Assembly: GCA_046269235.1 (NCBI GenBank)
Contig: JBJZOS010000001.1
Span: forward strand, 248,001-312,000
Direction: 5' to 3'
DNA length: 64,000 nt
From: Soonwooa sp032078105
GTDB taxonomy: Bacteria; Bacteroidota; Bacteroidia; Flavobacteriales; Weeksellaceae
The notes below the pieces were generated by a model. It was not told the origin of the DNA. It made no database searches and saw only the letters and a list, made by a program, of their open reading frames with translations. This document shows, piece after piece, positions 26,380 through 35,760 of this stretch (within the stretch, counting starts at the first letter, position 1; the number at the start of each line of letters is the position of its first letter). Both the position numbers and the translations under genes were made by a program.

Positions 26380-26604
26380 TTTTAGATTTTATGTTTCTCA
26401 AAATTAATAAAAATTGAATTGAATTTTAAGTAGTTTACATAAAATTAATATCCATCCTAATTTATCACGCTTATTATTAAATAGATGTTAATTTAAAATT
26501 AAATCAAGAATTAAACTTTAAGCGATTCTAAATACAATCGAAGTAGCGATATAGCAAGTTTTATCTCTAAAAGTCTTAAATTTGTTGTCTCATTATACAA
26601 CTTT

Positions 26605-28278
26605 ATGGAAGAAGAAAAAAAATCACTTAACTTTTTAGAGCAAATTATTGAAGATGATTTGGCTAATGGTTTGGTAAAGGACAAGTTGAGATTCCGTTTT
26701 CCGCCAGAGCCTAACGGTTATCTTCATATTGGCCATACAAAAGCGATTTGTATCAATTTTGGTCTTGGATTGCGTTATGGCGCACCAGTTAATTTAAGAT
26801 TTGATGACACTAACCCAGAGAAAGAAGAACAAGAATTCGTAGACTCTATCAGAGAAGATGTGAAGTGGCTTGGCTTCAATTGGGCAGAAGAGCGCTATGC
26901 TTCTGACTACTTCCAGCAATTGTATGATTGGGCTTTAACTTTGATTAAAGAAGGAAAAGCTTACGTCGATGAGCAAACATCAGAAGATATTACAGCACAA
27001 AGAAAAACGCCTTTCGAAGATGGCGTAGAGTCGCCTTATCGTAATCGTCCAGTTGAAGAAAGTCTTGATCTTTTTGAGCGTATGAAGAATGGCGAATTCG
27101 AAGAAGGAGCCATGAGTCTTCGTGCAAAAATCGATATGAAGTCTCCTAATATGAACATGCGTGATCCCGTTATGTATCGTATCCTAAAACGGGCGCATCA
27201 CCGCACTGGAGATGCTTGGAAGATCTATCCAATGTACGATTGGGCACATGGCGAAAGTGATTATCTAGAACAAGTTTCGCACTCGTTATGTTCTTTAGAA
27301 TTCGAAAATCACCGGCCACTTTACGAATGGTATTTAAATCAGGTGTATGACGAGACTAAAATTGCACCAAAACAACGCGAATTTGCACGTATGAATGTGT
27401 CATACATGATTACCTCAAAACGTAAATTGCAAAGATTGGTGGCAGAAGGCGTTACGACGGGTTGGGACGATCCCAGAATGCCTACTATTTCTGGACTTCG
27501 CAGAAAAGGTTATACGGCCAATGCCATCCGTAACTTTATCGAAAGAGTGGGCGTTGCAAAGCGTGAAAACCTTATCGAAATTCAGTTGTTAGAATTCTTC
27601 GTGAGAGAAGATCTTAACAAAGTAGCAACACGTGTAATGGTGGTTGTCGATCCTGTTAAGTTGGTAATCGAAAATTATCCTGAAGATAAAGAAGAGTTTT
27701 TAGAAACTGAAAATAATCCAGAAGATGAAAATGCTGGAACACGTCAAGTACCTTTCTCAAGAGAAATCTATATCGAGCGCGAAGATTTTATGGAAGAAGC
27801 GCCTAAGAAATTTTTTAGATTGAGCCTTGGCAACGAAGTTAGGTTGAAAGCCGCTTACATCATTAAAGCGAATCGTGTTGAAAAAGATGCTGATGGCAAT
27901 ATCACAACAATCTACGCAACTTATGATGAAGATAGCCGTTCTGGCAGCGGAACCGAAGCGAGTCAGAGAAAAGTAAAAGGTACTTTACATTGGGTTTCTG
28001 CGAAGCATGCGTTACCAATAAAAGTCAATATCTATGATAGACTATTTAGCGTTGAGCAACCAGATGCTGAGAAAGATGTAGACTTCCTTAACTTTATTAA
28101 TCCAGAATCTTTGAAAGTCCAAAATGGTTTTGGTGAGCCTAGTCTGAAAGATGCCACAACGGAAGATCATTTCCAGTTCCAAAGAATTGGTTACTTCATT
28201 AAAGATAAAACATCTACCGATGGACAATTGGTGTTCAACAGAACAGTTACACTTAAAGATAGTTACAAGCCGCAATAA
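26605..28278 (+). CDS. glnS: Glutaminyl-tRNA synthetase
   Basis: A 557-residue class I synthetase that charges tRNA-Gln. The N-terminal signature PPEPNGYLHIGHTKAI has HIGH at 41-44, and the KMSKS-like loop is MITSKRKL at 268-275. GlnRS-specific features rather than GluRS: the overall length, LRFDDTNPEKEEQEFVDSI, and the two C-terminal beta-barrel anticodon domains. A TAAATTTG element (26577-26584) 20 nt before the start is a likely promoter half. A terminator follows at 28298. Direct charging implies that tRNA-Gln does not depend on transamidation here. Confidence 0.96.
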   Translation: MEEEKKSLNFLEQIIEDDLANGLVKDKLRFRFPPEPNGYLHIGHTKAICINFGLGLRYGAPVNLRFDDTNPEKEEQEFVDSIREDVKWLGFNWAEERYASDYFQQLYDWALTLIKEGKAYVDEQTSEDITAQRKTPFEDGVESPYRNRPVEESLDLFERMKNGEFEEGAMSLRAKIDMKSPNMNMRDPVMYRILKRAHHRTGDAWKIYPMYDWAHGESDYLEQVSHSLCSLEFENHRPLYEWYLNQVYDETKIAPKQREFARMNVSYMITSKRKLQRLVAEGVTTGWDDPRMPTISGLRRKGYTANAIRNFIERVGVAKRENLIEIQLLEFFVREDLNKVATRVMVVVDPVKLVIENYPEDKEEFLETENNPEDENAGTRQVPFSREIYIEREDFMEEAPKKFFRLSLGNEVRLKAAYIIKANRVEKDADGNITTIYATYDEDSRSGSGTEASQRKVKGTLHWVSAKHALPIKVNIYDRLFSVEQPDAEKDVDFLNFINPESLKVQNGFGEPSLKDATTEDHFQFQRIGYFIKDKTSTDGQLVFNRTVTLKDSYKPQ

Positions 28279-28297
28279 TTTGTGGATTAGATACAAG

Positions 28298-28326
28298 AAA
28301 AGCTTCTCAATTGAGAAGCTTTTTTA
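28298..28326 (+). terminator. Terminator after glnS
   Basis: Perfect stem AAAGCTTCTC / GAGAAGCTTT followed by Ts. The T run suits the plus strand; the stem could also serve the convergent 28348 gene. Confidence 0.85.
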
Positions 28327-28347
28327 TTTTAAGTTTAATTTTAAAAA

Positions 28348-28542
28348 CTATTTTTTAACACCAATTTTTTGCCAAGTACTCATGATGTAGATCACGATAA
28401 TACCAATGAGTGAAGCTGCAATAGAGAAAATAAACTTAGAATTCTCTTCATCCAAAACGCCAACGCTCCAATTAATCCCGTAGATATTGATCCCGATAAA
28501 TATCACAAATAAGGCTAAGAATATTTTATAAAACAGTTGCAT
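28348..28542 (-). CDS. Small two-helix membrane protein, unknown
   Basis: 64 residues with two hydrophobic segments (about 5-24 KIFLALFVIFIGINIYGINW and 36-56 FSIAASLIGIIVIYIMS) and a basic tail ending KKIGVKK. It starts 11 nt after the MarC gene stop on the same strand, so the two are likely co-transcribed. No family recognised. Confidence 0.6.
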   Translation of the reverse strand: MQLFYKIFLALFVIFIGINIYGINWSVGVLDEENSKFIFSIAASLIGIIVIYIMSTWQKIGVKK

Positions 28543-28553
28543 AATGTTATTTT

Positions 28554-29156
28554 TTAAAATTGTACGTAATTCTGAATAAGTTGTGTAAAGTTAGCAGTAA
28601 ATAATTTAATAGATATCGCTAAAAGGATAATTCCGAAAACTTTTTGTAAAATTTGCAGAGATCCTTCACCCATTTTCTTTTCGATCCAAGGTGCAATTCT
28701 CAAAACGATGTATACCAAAACAGTATTAAGGATAATTCCTAAAATGATATTAATCTCGTGGAACTCAGCCTTCAGAGATAAAGTCGTCGTTAATGTACCT
28801 GCGCCAGCAACTAGCGGGAAAGCAATTGGTACAATCGATGCGGCATTAGCCTGTGACGATTTCTGGATTTCGATACCTAAAATCATTTCGATGGCGATGA
28901 TAAAGATGACAAATGCTCCAGCAATGGCGAACGAGTTAAGGTCAACTCCAATGAATTTTAAGATTTCTTTTCCGATGAACAAAAACGCAATCATGATAAG
29001 TCCCGCAACAATAGAAGCTTTTTCGGCTTCGATCTTACCAAACTTTTGACGTAACGAAACGATAATTGGTACCGAACCGATGATGTCGATAACCGCAAAC
29101 AAAACCATGAAACACGTAAAGGTTTCTTTCCAAGAGATATGATCAAAAAAATTCAC
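28554..29156 (-). CDS. MarC family integral membrane protein
   Basis: A 200-residue protein with six predicted TM helices and the MarC/UPF0056 pattern: FMVLFAVIDIIGSVPIIVSL near the start, FAIAGAFVIFIIAIEMILG, and the conserved IVPIAFPLVAGAGTLTTTLSL in the middle. The family is widespread; despite the name it is not shown to cause multiple antibiotic resistance, and its transport role is unsettled. It lies in one run with the downstream small membrane protein. Confidence 0.88.
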   Translation of the reverse strand: MNFFDHISWKETFTCFMVLFAVIDIIGSVPIIVSLRQKFGKIEAEKASIVAGLIMIAFLFIGKEILKFIGVDLNSFAIAGAFVIFIIAIEMILGIEIQKSSQANAASIVPIAFPLVAGAGTLTTTLSLKAEFHEINIILGIILNTVLVYIVLRIAPWIEKKMGEGSLQILQKVFGIILLAISIKLFTANFTQLIQNYVQF

Positions 29157-29201
29157 AGGTATATAAATTTAATTTTTCGCAAAATTATGAAATATTTTTG
29201 T

Positions 29202-30971
29202 TTAATTTTCAATTGCTGAAAAAACCTCTTTACTTTGTACTAAAATATGATCTAATTTTTCTCCATTAATGATTGGCGAATACTTCTCTGTATTAAAAAA
29301 GTCTTTTATTAAAATATATTTTTGGTATAAATTTTCATTTGTCAGTTTTAAATGTTCAGCGTAAGGCTGTCCAAATTGATGGTTTGATTTAACATCTACC
29401 TCAACTTCAAAATTTGTAAACTCAGTAAAAAATTCTGAATATTTTTTTTGAATTAATAGATTTTCAAGATAATTAAAGTGGCTTGTCAAGTTAAGAGAAG
29501 ATTTACTTCTTAACAGAGCTTCTGTCTCTTCGATTGTTGTAATCTTCGGTCTCGACTTGAGATGTTCTTCTTTAATGATACTCGCTAATTTTTTCTTTTG
29601 ATAACGGTTTCTAACCAAATAGATCACCACGCCCATTGCCCCAATTAATGCTAAATTTCCGAAAATAACTTGCCAATTCATGCCTTTGTTTTCGGACAGT
29701 TTTAATGTTTCTGTTTGCAAAACAGGTGTGTTAACTTTATCCAAAACAGTGTTGGTGTATTCGTTAACTTTTTGCATCGTAGATTTAGTATTTTCTATTT
29801 CTGCAGATGTCATTGCACGTAACACAATTGACTTTTCGCCAAGATCTTTGTAAAGCTTTTTTTCTGGATTAAAGAAAGCCATTTTCTCTGTTTTAATGGC
29901 AATATTTCCAGCCTTTTTAGGGACGATAACATAATGCGCTTCGATGTTGCCAACGATGCCTTCTTTCTCAACTTTTAGGTTCTTCACCAACTTTGGAGGG
30001 AAAACATCATACTCTTCCGTCGGAATAATTTTCGGCATATTATGTGCCGATAGATTGCCGCGACCGATAAGTTTTACAACGATGTCAATAGGTTTATTAA
30101 TTTCTATTGGTTGAGGTAGACTCTCGACATTTGTCATATCGATGCTGAAATTACCTACGAAGTTAGTGAAATCTTCTGGAGCGCCTGGTGGTAAGTGTTT
30201 AACAGAGATACTGCTTCTGTTAGATGTCAGTCTTGTAGCACTATGATCTACAATTTCTGCCGTGAAAGCTGGCACTTCTACAGGCCCGGCTTCTTTTGGA
30301 AATATAATATAGATGCCAACAATTTGCGATAACAGACCAGATCTAGAATCTTGTTCAATATCAGAACGTGCTAAGCTGATTGGTTGCACAAGGATGTTAC
30401 CACTCTTTGGCGTTTGTATATTTTTAACTTTTCGAAAATTATCGACGTCACGGGTAATGACCGATAATGTTGCAACAACAGGTTGATTTTTGTAGACTTC
30501 GCGATCATCAAGTTTTACATTAAGGTAGGTTTGATTATTTTGGCTAGCAAGATTACGAGTGTTGTCTGGTATACGTTTAGAAACATCTCTTACCAAGATG
30601 TCAAATGGCTCAGATTTGTACATTTTGCCGTTGACTTTTACTAGCGCTGAACCAATCTTAATTGAACCAGATTGTTTTGGTTGTAGTAAAAATTGATAAA
30701 CCATTTGGTTAACCCTAACTTTTCTAACAGGATCAATAATTGTATTTTGTTCAGAATTGTAATCTAGAACATCGAATTTCTGGAAGTCTGGAAGCTTGAT
30801 TGGTGATTCTTGTAATTGGTCTTCACCACTTATTTCTACTGCAATCGTGAGGTTGATAATATCATTGGTAGTGGTTTCTTTAACGTTGGTTTCGGACGAA
30901 ATATAGACTTGACCATAACTTGTTATGGTCGAGAAAATAGTTAAAATGAACGATAACCAAATGTGCTTCAT
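29202..30971 (-). CDS. batD: BatD, oxygen-tolerance/aerotolerance protein
   Basis: The start is set at ATG 30971, which overlaps the batC stop by one base (TAATG); a TTG two codons earlier is less likely. 589 residues: signal peptide (KHIWLSFILTIFSTITSYG), a long region of Ig-like beta domains typical of BatD (VYISSETNVKETTTNDIINL...), a TM helix at about 440-460 (MNWQVIFGNLALIGAMGVVIYLV) and a cytoplasmic helical tail. Last gene of the Bat operon. The proteins form an envelope complex linked to stress tolerance in Bacteroides and Leptospira; the biochemical role is unclear. Confidence 0.9.
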   Translation of the reverse strand: MKHIWLSFILTIFSTITSYGQVYISSETNVKETTTNDIINLTIAVEISGEDQLQESPIKLPDFQKFDVLDYNSEQNTIIDPVRKVRVNQMVYQFLLQPKQSGSIKIGSALVKVNGKMYKSEPFDILVRDVSKRIPDNTRNLASQNNQTYLNVKLDDREVYKNQPVVATLSVITRDVDNFRKVKNIQTPKSGNILVQPISLARSDIEQDSRSGLLSQIVGIYIIFPKEAGPVEVPAFTAEIVDHSATRLTSNRSSISVKHLPPGAPEDFTNFVGNFSIDMTNVESLPQPIEINKPIDIVVKLIGRGNLSAHNMPKIIPTEEYDVFPPKLVKNLKVEKEGIVGNIEAHYVIVPKKAGNIAIKTEKMAFFNPEKKLYKDLGEKSIVLRAMTSAEIENTKSTMQKVNEYTNTVLDKVNTPVLQTETLKLSENKGMNWQVIFGNLALIGAMGVVIYLVRNRYQKKKLASIIKEEHLKSRPKITTIEETEALLRSKSSLNLTSHFNYLENLLIQKKYSEFFTEFTNFEVEVDVKSNHQFGQPYAEHLKLTNENLYQKYILIKDFFNTEKYSPIINGEKLDHILVQSKEVFSAIEN

Positions 30972-31729
30972 TACCAATCTTTCTCGTTGGACTGTGGGAT
31001 AGCGTTTGCATTCTTGTTAAGGATGCGTCGTGCAGTTTCTTTCTCCCTGTCCTGTACTTTATTTAAAATAGAGTTTTCTATATCTTTCGGAATTTTGTTT
31101 CCGCTTTCTTTTGGTTCTTGCGTCGATTGTCTGTCGCCTGCGCCTTCACCTTTTTCTTGTTGATCTTTGGATGATCCATTTGGCTGATTGCCCTTTTGGT
31201 CACCTTTGTTATCTTGTCCGCCTTGTTGTTTTTGATCTTGTTGATCGCCACCTTTATTATCTTGGTTTTGATCTTCTTTCTTATCTTTTTCTTTTTCCTT
31301 TTCCTTCAGCTTTGCAATCTCATAATTTTTACGAATGCTTTCGTTGTAAGGATCATTTTTTAAAGCTTTCTTATACATTTCTGCAGCTTGCTCCATTTTC
31401 TCAGTTTGCATCAATGCATTACCAAGATTGTATTGTGCAGCAGCTTTATCATTTTTATTTTTTGCGTTCTGTTCCGCTTTTTGAAACTCAGCTTTAGCTT
31501 CCTCATACATTTTCTTTTTGTACAAAGCATTACCAAGGTTGTAATGTGCGTCGAAGTTTTTGTCGTCTAGTTTAGCGGCTTCCAAGAATTTGGAAGAAGA
31601 AGCATCATAGTTTTTTTTGTCGAATTGTCTATTGCCTTCATATACAAGTGTTTTATAACCTTCCTGAGCCATAACAAATTGGCCAAGAATTATAAAAAAC
31701 AAAAGACTGAGAATCAACTTCATATTCAT
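30971..31729 (-). CDS. batC: BatC-like tetratricopeptide repeat protein
   Basis: 252 residues with a signal peptide and three TPR units: about 25-60 (YKTLVYEGNRQFDKKNYDAS), 60-95 (AHYNLGNALYKKKMYEEAKA) and 98-132 (AQYNLGNALMQTEKMEQAAE). From about residue 140 it becomes a low-complexity Lys/Asp/Gln/Gly region, then a conserved end SILNKVQDREKETARRIL. It is a scaffold for the Bat complex at the membrane, by family inference. The stop overlaps the batD start, so translation is coupled. Confidence 0.85.
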   Translation of the reverse strand: MNMKLILSLLFFIILGQFVMAQEGYKTLVYEGNRQFDKKNYDASSSKFLEAAKLDDKNFDAHYNLGNALYKKKMYEEAKAEFQKAEQNAKNKNDKAAAQYNLGNALMQTEKMEQAAEMYKKALKNDPYNESIRKNYEIAKLKEKEKEKDKKEDQNQDNKGGDQQDQKQQGGQDNKGDQKGNQPNGSSKDQQEKGEGAGDRQSTQEPKESGNKIPKDIENSILNKVQDREKETARRILNKNANAIPQSNEKDW

Positions 31730-31872
31730 ACCTGCAAAATTATTTCTTTAATTGTTAAAAACCCATTCTTAAAACGTTAAAATGGGTTAAATATCTCGAT
31801 AAATAATAAATTTTGGGACAGATTTTGGGTTGCTATTTAGACTTGTTCTACCTAAGAGACAAAAGATCTCTT

Positions 31873-32880
31873 TTAAATATTTAAATCTCGCTTCGGATTA
31901 AATAAATAAATCAGTAAAAACAGCGCAATTGAAACGCCTAAAAAGTACTGATAATAGTGCTCCGCAGATTGAGAACTGATGTACGAGGTGTTAGAATTGC
32001 TTGACTTTTTCAGAACATCAGAAAGTTTAGCCACTGCTGAATCTAAGTCGTTACCATCGATATAGCTTCCATCCGTACTTGATGCAAGGTTTTTTAAAGC
32101 TTTTGTTTCCAGTTTGGTCATGATCGTCTCACCCGACATATTGGTTTTGTAACCCATCAATTGTCCATAGTAATATTCCGGAATAGGTGCGCCTTGTTCG
32201 CCGCCAATACCAATGGTCGACACGCTAATACCTTCTTCGTTAGCCAGTTTTATAGCAGCAGATTCATTTTCTTCATTGTTTTCGCCATCGCTAATCATCA
32301 CGACTTTTCTCGCACCTTTTGGTATGGATCTAAATTTTTTAACAGCCATTTGCATTGCCTTCAAAAAGTCGGTGCCTTGTGTCTGTACAACGCTGGTTTC
32401 GATGCCCGTGATGTAAGATTCTGCCGCGTTATAATCGGTTGTTAAAGGCATAATCGAGTTAGCTTCACCAGCAAAAACAATAATCCCAACGCGATCATTA
32501 TTCATTTTTGGAAAACTATTGATGATAATATCTTTGGCTTGTTGTAGACGACTAGGTTGGATGTCTTGCGCATTCATCGAGTTAGAAACGTCAAGTAAGA
32601 AAATAACATTGTTCATTTTTTGCTGGGTTTTTATTTCTTGCTTTCCTCCCAAAAGATCAATCATAGCAAAAATTAAAAATAAAATCGCCAAGAAAAATAA
32701 ACCGGGAAATAATTTCGAAAATCTACTAGTTTTTGCAAACAATTGATCTCGAAATTCTGCATTAGCAAAAAGTTCTCGTTTCTTTTTTTTCCAGTTAATA
32801 AAACTATATAGCAATAATCCCATAACGGGCAGCAAAAGGAAAAGCAAAACGTACCAGTAGTTATCTAAATAAAAATCCAT
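31873..32880 (-). CDS. batB: BatB, von Willebrand A domain membrane protein
   Basis: 335 residues. N-terminal TM segments (about 7-27 and 57-77), a VWA domain with a complete MIDAS start (D97, S99, S101 in FLLDVSNSMNAQD) and ISDGENNEEN, and a C-terminal TM (YFLGVSIALFLLIYLFNP). The VWA binds a divalent metal and mediates protein contacts. It starts 4 nt after batA. A 143-nt gap separates it from batC. Together with BatA it forms the VWA pair that MoxR-type ATPases are thought to act on. Confidence 0.9.
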   Translation of the reverse strand: MDFYLDNYWYVLLFLLLPVMGLLLYSFINWKKKKRELFANAEFRDQLFAKTSRFSKLFPGLFFLAILFLIFAMIDLLGGKQEIKTQQKMNNVIFLLDVSNSMNAQDIQPSRLQQAKDIIINSFPKMNNDRVGIIVFAGEANSIMPLTTDYNAAESYITGIETSVVQTQGTDFLKAMQMAVKKFRSIPKGARKVVMISDGENNEENESAAIKLANEEGISVSTIGIGGEQGAPIPEYYYGQLMGYKTNMSGETIMTKLETKALKNLASSTDGSYIDGNDLDSAVAKLSDVLKKSSNSNTSYISSQSAEHYYQYFLGVSIALFLLIYLFNPKRDLNI

Positions 32881-32884
32881 CTCT

Positions 32885-33880
32885 CTAACTCAATATTTTG
32901 TACAACAACCATCTCAAAATAATATCAAATAGTAAAATGCCTAACGCAATCCAAAGAAAAACTCGGAAATATTCTTGATACTGATAGAGTTTTGAAGTTT
33001 TAATATCTGATTTTTCTAAACCATTAATGTCGTTATAAATCTCTTGTAGACTGTTATTTGACGTTGCACGAAAGTATTTTCCGCCAGTTCGGTCAGCAAT
33101 TTCTTTTAGGAGATTTTCATCCAAATCTGTTTCTTTTTCCGTGAAAACGATATCGCCAAAAATATCTGTAGCTGTCGGGAAAAGCGCGTATCCTCGACTT
33201 CCGATACCGATAGTGTAGACTTTAATACCATTGTTTTTGGCAAGTTCTGCCGCAATTTCTGGTGGTGTCGCATTCGTCACATTATTCTCGCCATCGGTCA
33301 TCAAAATAATGATCTTGCTTTTCGCTCTAGAATCTTTTAAATGATTAACGGCAACAACCAATCCTTCACCAATCGCCGTTCCGGGCTGTAATTCGGTGGG
33401 ACTAAGTTCTGATATTTCGTCATTAACAACCTGATGATCGGTAGTCATCGGGACTTTTGTATAAGCTTCGCCAGAATAAGCTACCAAACCAATTCTGTCA
33501 TTCGGACGTTGGTTAACAAAGTTTTTAGCTATCTTTTTTAAAGCTTCAAGTCGGTCAGGATCTAGGTCTTTTGCCAACATACTCAACGATACATCGACTG
33601 TTAGCATGATGTCTAAGCCTTTAGTCTCATCACGGTCGTCGGTGATGGTGAAAGTCCGTGGACGTGCCATTGCAATAATTAAGGCTGACAAAATCAAGTA
33701 TTTTGAAAATCTTAAAAATGCCATAACCAATCCTAAACCGCCTGCTGGACGCATCGCTTGTATTGTCGGTACTTTGATGCCTCTTGGTTTTTTTCGTCCA
33801 AAATCTAAAATGATTAAGGGTACGAAAACCAAAAAAAGTAACAACAGCCAAGGGCTATAAAATTCAAAATTGAAATTCAT
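32885..33880 (-). CDS. batA: BatA, von Willebrand A domain membrane protein
   Basis: 331 residues with TM helices at about 9-26 and 55-72, the BatA N-terminal element (GRKKPRGIKVPTIQAM), VWA with MIDAS D96, S98, S100 (TVDVSLSMLAKDL) and IILMTDGENNVTN, and a C-terminal TM (FRVFLWIALGILLFDIIL). Paralogous to BatB, the next gene. It belongs to the MoxR-DUF58-VWA module. Partners are inferred from gene order. Confidence 0.9.
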   Translation of the reverse strand: MNFNFEFYSPWLLLLFLVFVPLIILDFGRKKPRGIKVPTIQAMRPAGGLGLVMAFLRFSKYLILSALIIAMARPRTFTITDDRDETKGLDIMLTVDVSLSMLAKDLDPDRLEALKKIAKNFVNQRPNDRIGLVAYSGEAYTKVPMTTDHQVVNDEISELSPTELQPGTAIGEGLVVAVNHLKDSRAKSKIIILMTDGENNVTNATPPEIAAELAKNNGIKVYTIGIGSRGYALFPTATDIFGDIVFTEKETDLDENLLKEIADRTGGKYFRATSNNSLQEIYNDINGLEKSDIKTSKLYQYQEYFRVFLWIALGILLFDIILRWLLYKILS

Positions 33881-33902
33881 TATTCTAAAGTCGCTTGCAC
33901 CG

Positions 33903-34808
33903 TTAGTTCATAGTTCTTAGTTGTTCGGCTTCCACATCTTTGGTAGAGCGTTGCACCATTGTTTTAATATCATTAAAATCTTTCTCCATCATGTCGCTAT
34001 TTGGAATTGTTTTAGCGAATTTTACCAAGTCGCCACGTTGGAAAATATCTTCAATAACTTTTTCGTTTTGTTCCGAAATAATATTGCTGGTTTTTATATA
34101 ATCGATAAGATCATCGGTTAATAAAACATTGGCTGGGATTTTATATTGTTTGGTCAAAAACTCTCGTGTAATGTCAATTAACTCCACATAATACATTCTG
34201 TAATTGCCATTTTGGATGTAGTTTTTCTTTTTGAGACGGTCAAGCTCTTTAAGCGTTTGGTTAGTCAACACTTTCGGGCTGTCTTTTACTTTTCGTCCAT
34301 ATTTAATATAATAGACAATCAAGAAAATAATCCCAATAACGACCAAAGCCGCAAGGATATAGAATTTGTATAGCTCCCAATAGTCTTTAATGCCAAGATC
34401 AACTTGTTTGTTTTTCATAATATCGTTGATGACATCGTCTTTTTTTGCGGTGTTGATGACTTCGATTTCGTAAGGAATTGTCTTCTGAATTTGATCACCG
34501 ATTTTAATGTCTAAAGCAGGGATTTTGAAAGTTCCTTCATCAAAAATTTGAAATTTTACAATTCGAAAATACTCGCTTTGCTGTTTCGAAATACTGTCGC
34601 TAACCACTTCAAAATGAAAAGGAAGCAATTCGTTTTTAGGTGCTACGACGACTTCTTTACCTTGTAGATTATCGATTTTTAATTTGTATTCGCCAACTTC
34701 TCCCAAAGCTAAAGTCGTGTTGCTAAGATTAGAGGAAAGCGTTTGTCCAAATAAAATTTGACTTAAAAAAGCTAAAATCGTGATATATGAAAACTTGAAA
34801 TATTTCAA
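33903..34808 (-). CDS. Bat-operon membrane protein with N-terminal beta domain
   Basis: 301 residues: signal peptide (KYFKFSYITILAFLSQILFGQ), a periplasmic domain of about 120 residues with the look of a BatD-type Ig fold (LGEVGEYKLKIDNLQGKEVV), one TM at about 150-172 (LYKFYILAALVVIGIIFLIVYY), and a cytoplasmic helical part (LKELDRLKKKNYIQNGNYRMYYVELIDITREFL) like the C-terminal half of DUF4381-type proteins. It sits between DUF58 and batA, where such a protein is normal in Flavobacteriia. Probably an adaptor of the complex. Confidence 0.7.
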   Translation of the reverse strand: MKYFKFSYITILAFLSQILFGQTLSSNLSNTTLALGEVGEYKLKIDNLQGKEVVVAPKNELLPFHFEVVSDSISKQQSEYFRIVKFQIFDEGTFKIPALDIKIGDQIQKTIPYEIEVINTAKKDDVINDIMKNKQVDLGIKDYWELYKFYILAALVVIGIIFLIVYYIKYGRKVKDSPKVLTNQTLKELDRLKKKNYIQNGNYRMYYVELIDITREFLTKQYKIPANVLLTDDLIDYIKTSNIISEQNEKVIEDIFQRGDLVKFAKTIPNSDMMEKDFNDIKTMVQRSTKDVEAEQLRTMN

Positions 34809-34835
34809 GGCCTAAAATTCTGTTTTGAGGTTAAA

Positions 34836-35699
34836 CTATTTTTTCTGAAAATATTGATACAAAAATTTGCTATAATCTTCGTTGGTTGTCATGTTGATCA
34901 AGCTAGCAGCGCTGTTCTCAAATGATTCCTGCAAATGTCTGAATTTTTGTTTTTGATGTTCTGCAAACTCATATCGCCAGCGAGAATTGGAAGTGTTGAC
35001 CCAAACGTCTTGTCCCGTTTCCGAATCTTGCAATAAAGCATAACCGACATTTGGTATTTCTTGATCTTTCTGGTCATAAATTCTTAATCCTAAAAGCTGA
35101 TGTTTTTTCGAAGCAACTGACAAAACACGTTGATCGAATTCATCTTGAAAATCGGAAAACAAAAACAAAAAAGATTTCCTTTTAAAAACGCCCATCATAT
35201 AATTGAGCGCACCATCCAAATCGGATTTTGAGGGTACATAATCGGCGGTCAAAATATGACTTATAATTGAAAGAACATGTTTGCGACCTTTCTTTGGAGG
35301 GACCACTTTGTAAACTTTATCTGCGAAAAGGATTAATCCAACTTTACCATTATTACCAACTGCGGAAAAAGCAAGTGAAGCCGCAACTTCAGCAACAAAG
35401 TCACGCTTGAGTCCATGTTGCGTTCCGTAATCCATGGAAGCCGAAATGTCAACCATGATTATCATTGTCAACTCACGTTCTTCTTCCATAACCTTGACAA
35501 AAGGCTCGCGGAAACGTGCCGTTTTATTCCAGTCGATTCGGCGGATATCATCACCAAATTGGTAAGGTCTAACCTCCGAAAACGTCATCCCTTGACCTTT
35601 GAAATTGCTGTGATATTGCCCCATAAGACTGGCTTCCGTTTTCTTACGCGTACGGATTTCGATTTGTTTTACCTTTTTGACAATATCTTTTATTTCCAT
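34836..35699 (-). CDS. DUF58 domain protein of the MoxR/Bat module
   Basis: 287 residues, cytoplasmic. DUF58 signature at about 35-75: GQYHSNFKGQGMTFSEVRPYQ, then GDDIRRIDWNKTARFREPFVK. A degenerate VWA-like half follows (IIMVDISASMDYG, with D-x-S-x-S present). Such proteins are usual partners of MoxR ATPases. It is translated between moxR (61-nt gap upstream) and the 33903 gene (27-nt gap). Confidence 0.9.
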   Translation of the reverse strand: MEIKDIVKKVKQIEIRTRKKTEASLMGQYHSNFKGQGMTFSEVRPYQFGDDIRRIDWNKTARFREPFVKVMEEERELTMIIMVDISASMDYGTQHGLKRDFVAEVAASLAFSAVGNNGKVGLILFADKVYKVVPPKKGRKHVLSIISHILTADYVPSKSDLDGALNYMMGVFKRKSFLFLFSDFQDEFDQRVLSVASKKHQLLGLRIYDQKDQEIPNVGYALLQDSETGQDVWVNTSNSRWRYEFAEHQKQKFRHLQESFENSAASLINMTTNEDYSKFLYQYFQKK

Positions 35700-35760
35700 T
35701 GTTGTTAATGTAGTAATGCTTTGTAAATTTTAATTCTAAAATCTAAGATTGTAAATTGAA